Shown here piece after piece: positions 60,317 through 64,000 of a stretch of DNA of 64,000 nucleotides. The DNA comes from Strigops habroptila. Lineage: Eukaryota; Chordata; Aves; Psittaciformes; Psittacidae. Location of the stretch: positions 71,792,993 through 71,856,992 of the forward strand of contig NC_044302.2 in the NCBI RefSeq assembly GCF_004027225.2, given 5' to 3'. Made by a program: the position numbers and the translations under genes. The notes below the pieces were generated by a model, which had not been told where the DNA came from, ran no database searches, and saw only the letters and a list, made by a program, of their open reading frames with translations. The stretch's first letter is position 1. The number at the start of each line of letters is the position of its first letter.

Positions 60317-63300
60317 CTTGAAAAAAAGGAAGAATTCAAAAGAAGAAGTAATTTTAAAATACCAGGTTACTCATCAGAAATTTATTGGTGTCAAAACAGA
60401 ATTCATAACACCACTCAATATAAAAACTTCAAATGCAAAATTGTTCCTTCCACTTGTGATCACACAAATGTTTTACATAGAAAGTTTCTCCATTTTATGA
60501 GAAAACAAATGGCATTTGAAGAATAGCAAATCGCAGCACTCAAAAATATTTTTGCAGCTGATGAGTGTTAAATCTCAGTACCCAGCTAATATATCCCCAA
60601 GGCACTTAAAAAGCAACCTTCTTCACCAGAAAAAATAAAATCAAGAGCTTCTCATCCTAACAACACAAGGAAGACACTTCTTTCTTATGATCCTGGCTGC
60701 CTATTCATTACCTCACAAATGTCCATTTGATTATTGAAAAGTGAGTTATTGTGGCTTTGGTGATATCTGAGCTGTTGAACTTTTCTTTTAATGGAAAATG
60801 CTACTACAAGGGTCAACTACACTAGTATATATTAAGCATATTTTTTTAATTTAGAATAAATGAATATAATGAATAAAAATAATCTAAATATTTATATATT
60901 TCTAAATTTATGTTTATTTTATATATAAACAGCATGAAATATTTTATTACATATTCTAAAGTAATTACTCAATTTCTAGTTTGAAAAGCAATTAGCACTG
61001 CTTTTCAAACCTTAACAGGCAGTGAATTCTTCAGTCGATATAGTAATCTTAAAAAATGTCTGTGAAAAGCTGGAGAATGCTACAGTTGTACAATTTTTAG
61101 AATTAATAGCAAAGGGAAAAACAATGACAGCTTTTGTTAAGATTCCAAGCATTAATAGCAATGTCAATGCTTCTGGGGCAGAGAAAAAACTCACCCTAAA
61201 CTTGAACACTTCTGTTTTTGCAGAGTCTGTAGTCACTATCATGTGTCTGTCTTTGACCAGTTTCTGGGATTTAGAATTTTTAAACCTCTTTGCTCCTGCA
61301 AACTAAGAGCAAAATACAAATATTCTGTACCATTTCTGGAGGCAGTTCGCTAAATCTCTGTGTGTCAGAGCTCTGCTTGACATACGCATTTAGAGGATTT
61401 AGCTAAGGTCATCTCAGATAGTAAAACCCAATGATGTTCCTAAAGCATCGTCAAATTTAGCTAGAAATAATGTTCTGAGCATACTCACAAATTATTTAAC
61501 CATTCACATGTATAACAAAATTGTTTCTTCCTCATTTTACTTGTCTGTAGTTAGACTAAGTAGTATAATTAACTACATAAATAACAGTTTACTGGTATTA
61601 TCACAGGAGTATAGAACTTTTTACACAATCTTGAAACATACATAAACATGTATGTTAATTTAAGTTTCCATTCTTCAGTCTATTCAGTTATTTGGGCAGA
61701 AAGGGGAGGAGAGATAAGAAGAAAACTGGAGAGTATTAACTGATCTACTTATATGAGATAAAAGAAAAAAAAATATATTACAGAAGCTGAAATAGCTCTA
61801 TAACAAGGTTTAAATGTTTTTAAAGCTTGAAGGTGGAACTTTTCAGAGAAGACAGAAGGCAAAATATATTTTAAGAGACAATACAGGCTTATTTAATGAT
61901 AAAATTTTCAGAGAAGAAATGCCATTGCTCATTAGAACAAATAATAAACAACAGAAACGCAACCTAGCTCAAGGAGAAGATTATTTTTTTCTGTTATCTT
62001 GGTAGGACTCTTGATTTATTTCTCACAAAAAATATTGACAAGCAGACTCTGTAATTGATTGCATGTCCCAGAAAACATTTCCTGCCAGAAAATGTTAAGA
62101 ATTTATTGATGTTCAGAATGCAATTTTTGATCAGTAAGGACAGTTGTTACATAAGGGAGTCTATCAGATTAAAGAAACAGCTGTGGCAGTTACCAGCTTG
62201 TTGAGTGGTTTAAAAAGCATGATTTTCTTTAACAGTACCTAAGCCAAGAATGAACTAATATAATGGCAGAAATAAAGAAAACAATGAGATACAAAGAAAA
62301 ATAGTTAACCTCCCCTTCTGTGTGTAAAAGTCAGTAAGGTAAGAGGGATAATCTACCTTTTCCTTCATTTTCTGAATGACAAGACACAAAAATCTTGTTA
62401 AATAAAATATATAGAATCACAGAGCCATAGAATAGCTAGGGTTGGAAAGGACCTTAAGATCATCTAGTTCCAACCCCCCTGCCATGGGCAGGGACACCAC
62501 ACACTAAACCATGTCACCCAAGACTCTGTCCAGCCTGACCTTGGACACTCTCTAAAATAAACACTACAAACTATAGTATATGAAATCGTAATAGCCATCA
62601 TGAAATAGGCATTTGATGTATATCTAAATATCTACAAACTTTCTCTCTCTACAGTTTTTAGTGGAGAATCCTCAAAATTCTGAAACCTACTTTATAAAGG
62701 AACATAACTCTCATCATCATTTTAAGCTTACTTCTCAGAACTCCAATTTAAGCATAGAAATGATGCATGACATTTCAATACTATGTTGGCTCACGATTTT
62801 TGGGTAATATGTCCTTCCTAAGGTATGCCTTAGTCTCACTGAAATGTTAAGAGATGGGCAGTAGTTATCAGACAGTGGCAAACAATGACATTCACTGCAT
62901 TACTGAGGTATTCAGCAGAAAAAGGGTCTGCAGCTTTCATTTGAAAGCAACCCTTTGTTCCCTGTGCAACAGTGCTAAGAAATGGCCAATACAGAAGAAG
63001 ACAATTCGAAATAGCTCAAAAGGCAGCAATAGTAAGTTTCTGCAACTCCTATCCAGTGGGTTTTTGCAACTCCTGTCTTTGCCCCTTCTAAAGATAGTCT
63101 TCAAAATGCACGTAACTGGGGCTGGCTAGGTGGCCTCTTCCGATCACACTTTCCAAATGACACATCACCTGAGTGTATATTTGCCTCAGCTGGCTTCCTC
63201 TGACCCTCAGTGCTGTCTTTGCTAATCTTGTATGGATCTTTTGGGAACTTTGTTTTTCCTGTTAGTATGGATTCATACAACTTCTTTTTCTTCTTTTTTA

Positions 63301-64000
63301 TTTCCTTGTGCACAAGAGTTCTTATAATCAAAACATATCCACCTGCAGCACCTATTCTCAACCATGCTTCCAAGTGTTCTTGCAGTTTGATGACAAAAAG
63401 GTGTGAGGGATATGTTTCATGCCCAGAGACAAGCACAGTCCAAGAGAAAAAATGAAAAAAACCCCAACCTACTGCCTGTAAGTAGTAAACCACAGAGCTT
63501 TCCTTGCATATTGACACTCCAGTTTACATAACAAAATAATATAAGCCGTGATAGGAATAATCAAAAACATTCTGTACAAAGCAACTTTTCTGCTAGCAAA
63601 TTTTTGTGTTATTTCTAAAGCTGTACCTTCAGCAAATGGAAGAGACATGTTTAGCTTTGAATCCATGGATCTGTAAAGAACCTGTTTTTGAAAAGTAATA
63701 TCAACATCTAAAAAGTCCAGTTCTTGGTACTTGCACATTTACTTCCTTTGGCAGCACTATATGGATGCAAGGATTATGCTTTCACTTTTGATTATCTTTT
63801 TGATGACTTTTTTAATCAGAACACCTGCCGGTGTTTTCCATGGTTGAAATTAAAATGATACTTTAGGAAAAAATCCTGAAGATAATACAGAATCTGATCC
63901 CCAGTGAAAAATATATTCTAAATATATACTTCTAAAACTATATTGCTGAATAATTTGGACACAATTTGGTTGAGATGACAGCCATAAATAATTTGGATGC
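60317..64000 (-). other. KDM4C: KDM4C intron, partial (continues beyond window)
   Basis: Intronic sequence upstream of the Tudor exon. It holds one CR1 tail (62411-62551) and two overlapping unrecognised frames on the gene strand (63101-63738). I looked for a PHD-finger exon with paired Cys/His and splice borders and saw none. Confidence 0.75.
62411..62551 (-). mobile_element. CR1 3'-end fragment
   Basis: On the plus strand it reads ATAGAATCACAGAGCCATAG, then GGGTTGGAAAGGACCTTAAG, then CCCCCCTGCCATGGGCAGGG, the reverse complement of a CR1 tail and 3' UTR. It is close to the young copies at 1-3250 and 30276-30805 and contains only about 140 bases. Confidence 0.93.

Noticed and set aside
60212..60526. 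104-codon plus-strand frame over the KDM4C exon
   Set aside because: It is the antisense of the Tudor exon plus flanking intron.

Overview
The window looks like bird genomic DNA. It is AT-rich, intron-bearing vertebrate sequence scattered with CR1 LINE retrotransposons, several of which end in the typical ATTCTATG octamer repeats. It also carries two solo long terminal repeats of a type I recognise from avian genomes. The species cannot be named. Long-range synteny, known from other genomes and not visible here, would place this locus on the avian Z chromosome, because human 9p24, where KDM4C lies, corresponds to chicken Z.

The only host gene I can support is the 3' end of KDM4C (JMJD2C), a histone lysine demethylase, on the minus strand. 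Its last four coding exons are at 60146-60316, 42116-42235, 38138-38230 and 35420-35596. All are phase 0 with GT-AG borders, and together they encode the C-terminal 186 residues: the hybrid tandem Tudor domain and the tail. A likely 3' UTR runs to an AATAAA signal at 34612-34617. The catalytic JmjN/JmjC and PHD exons must lie beyond the right edge.

Region by region: 1-3250 is a long CR1 copy on the minus strand with an uninterrupted 969-codon ORF2 (endonuclease plus reverse transcriptase) and the decayed end of ORF1; its 3' tip is cut off by the window edge. From 3251 to about 34590 lies intergenic DNA downstream of KDM4C, holding six CR1 fragments (5.6, 17.1, 23.7, 24.6-25.7, 26.3 and 30.3-30.8 kb) and simple repeats, with no recognisable gene. 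From 34590 to 64000 is KDM4C: 3' UTR, exons and introns. The 17.9 kb intron holds two CR1 pieces and two solo LTRs. The partial intron at the right edge holds one CR1 tail and two unrecognised open frames.

I found no RNA gene, CRISPR array or operon-like system, and nothing that qualifies as a new biological system. The most notable items are the near-intact CR1, two independent solo LTRs that mimic a provirus by spacing, and a possible unannotated exon near 11.8 kb.
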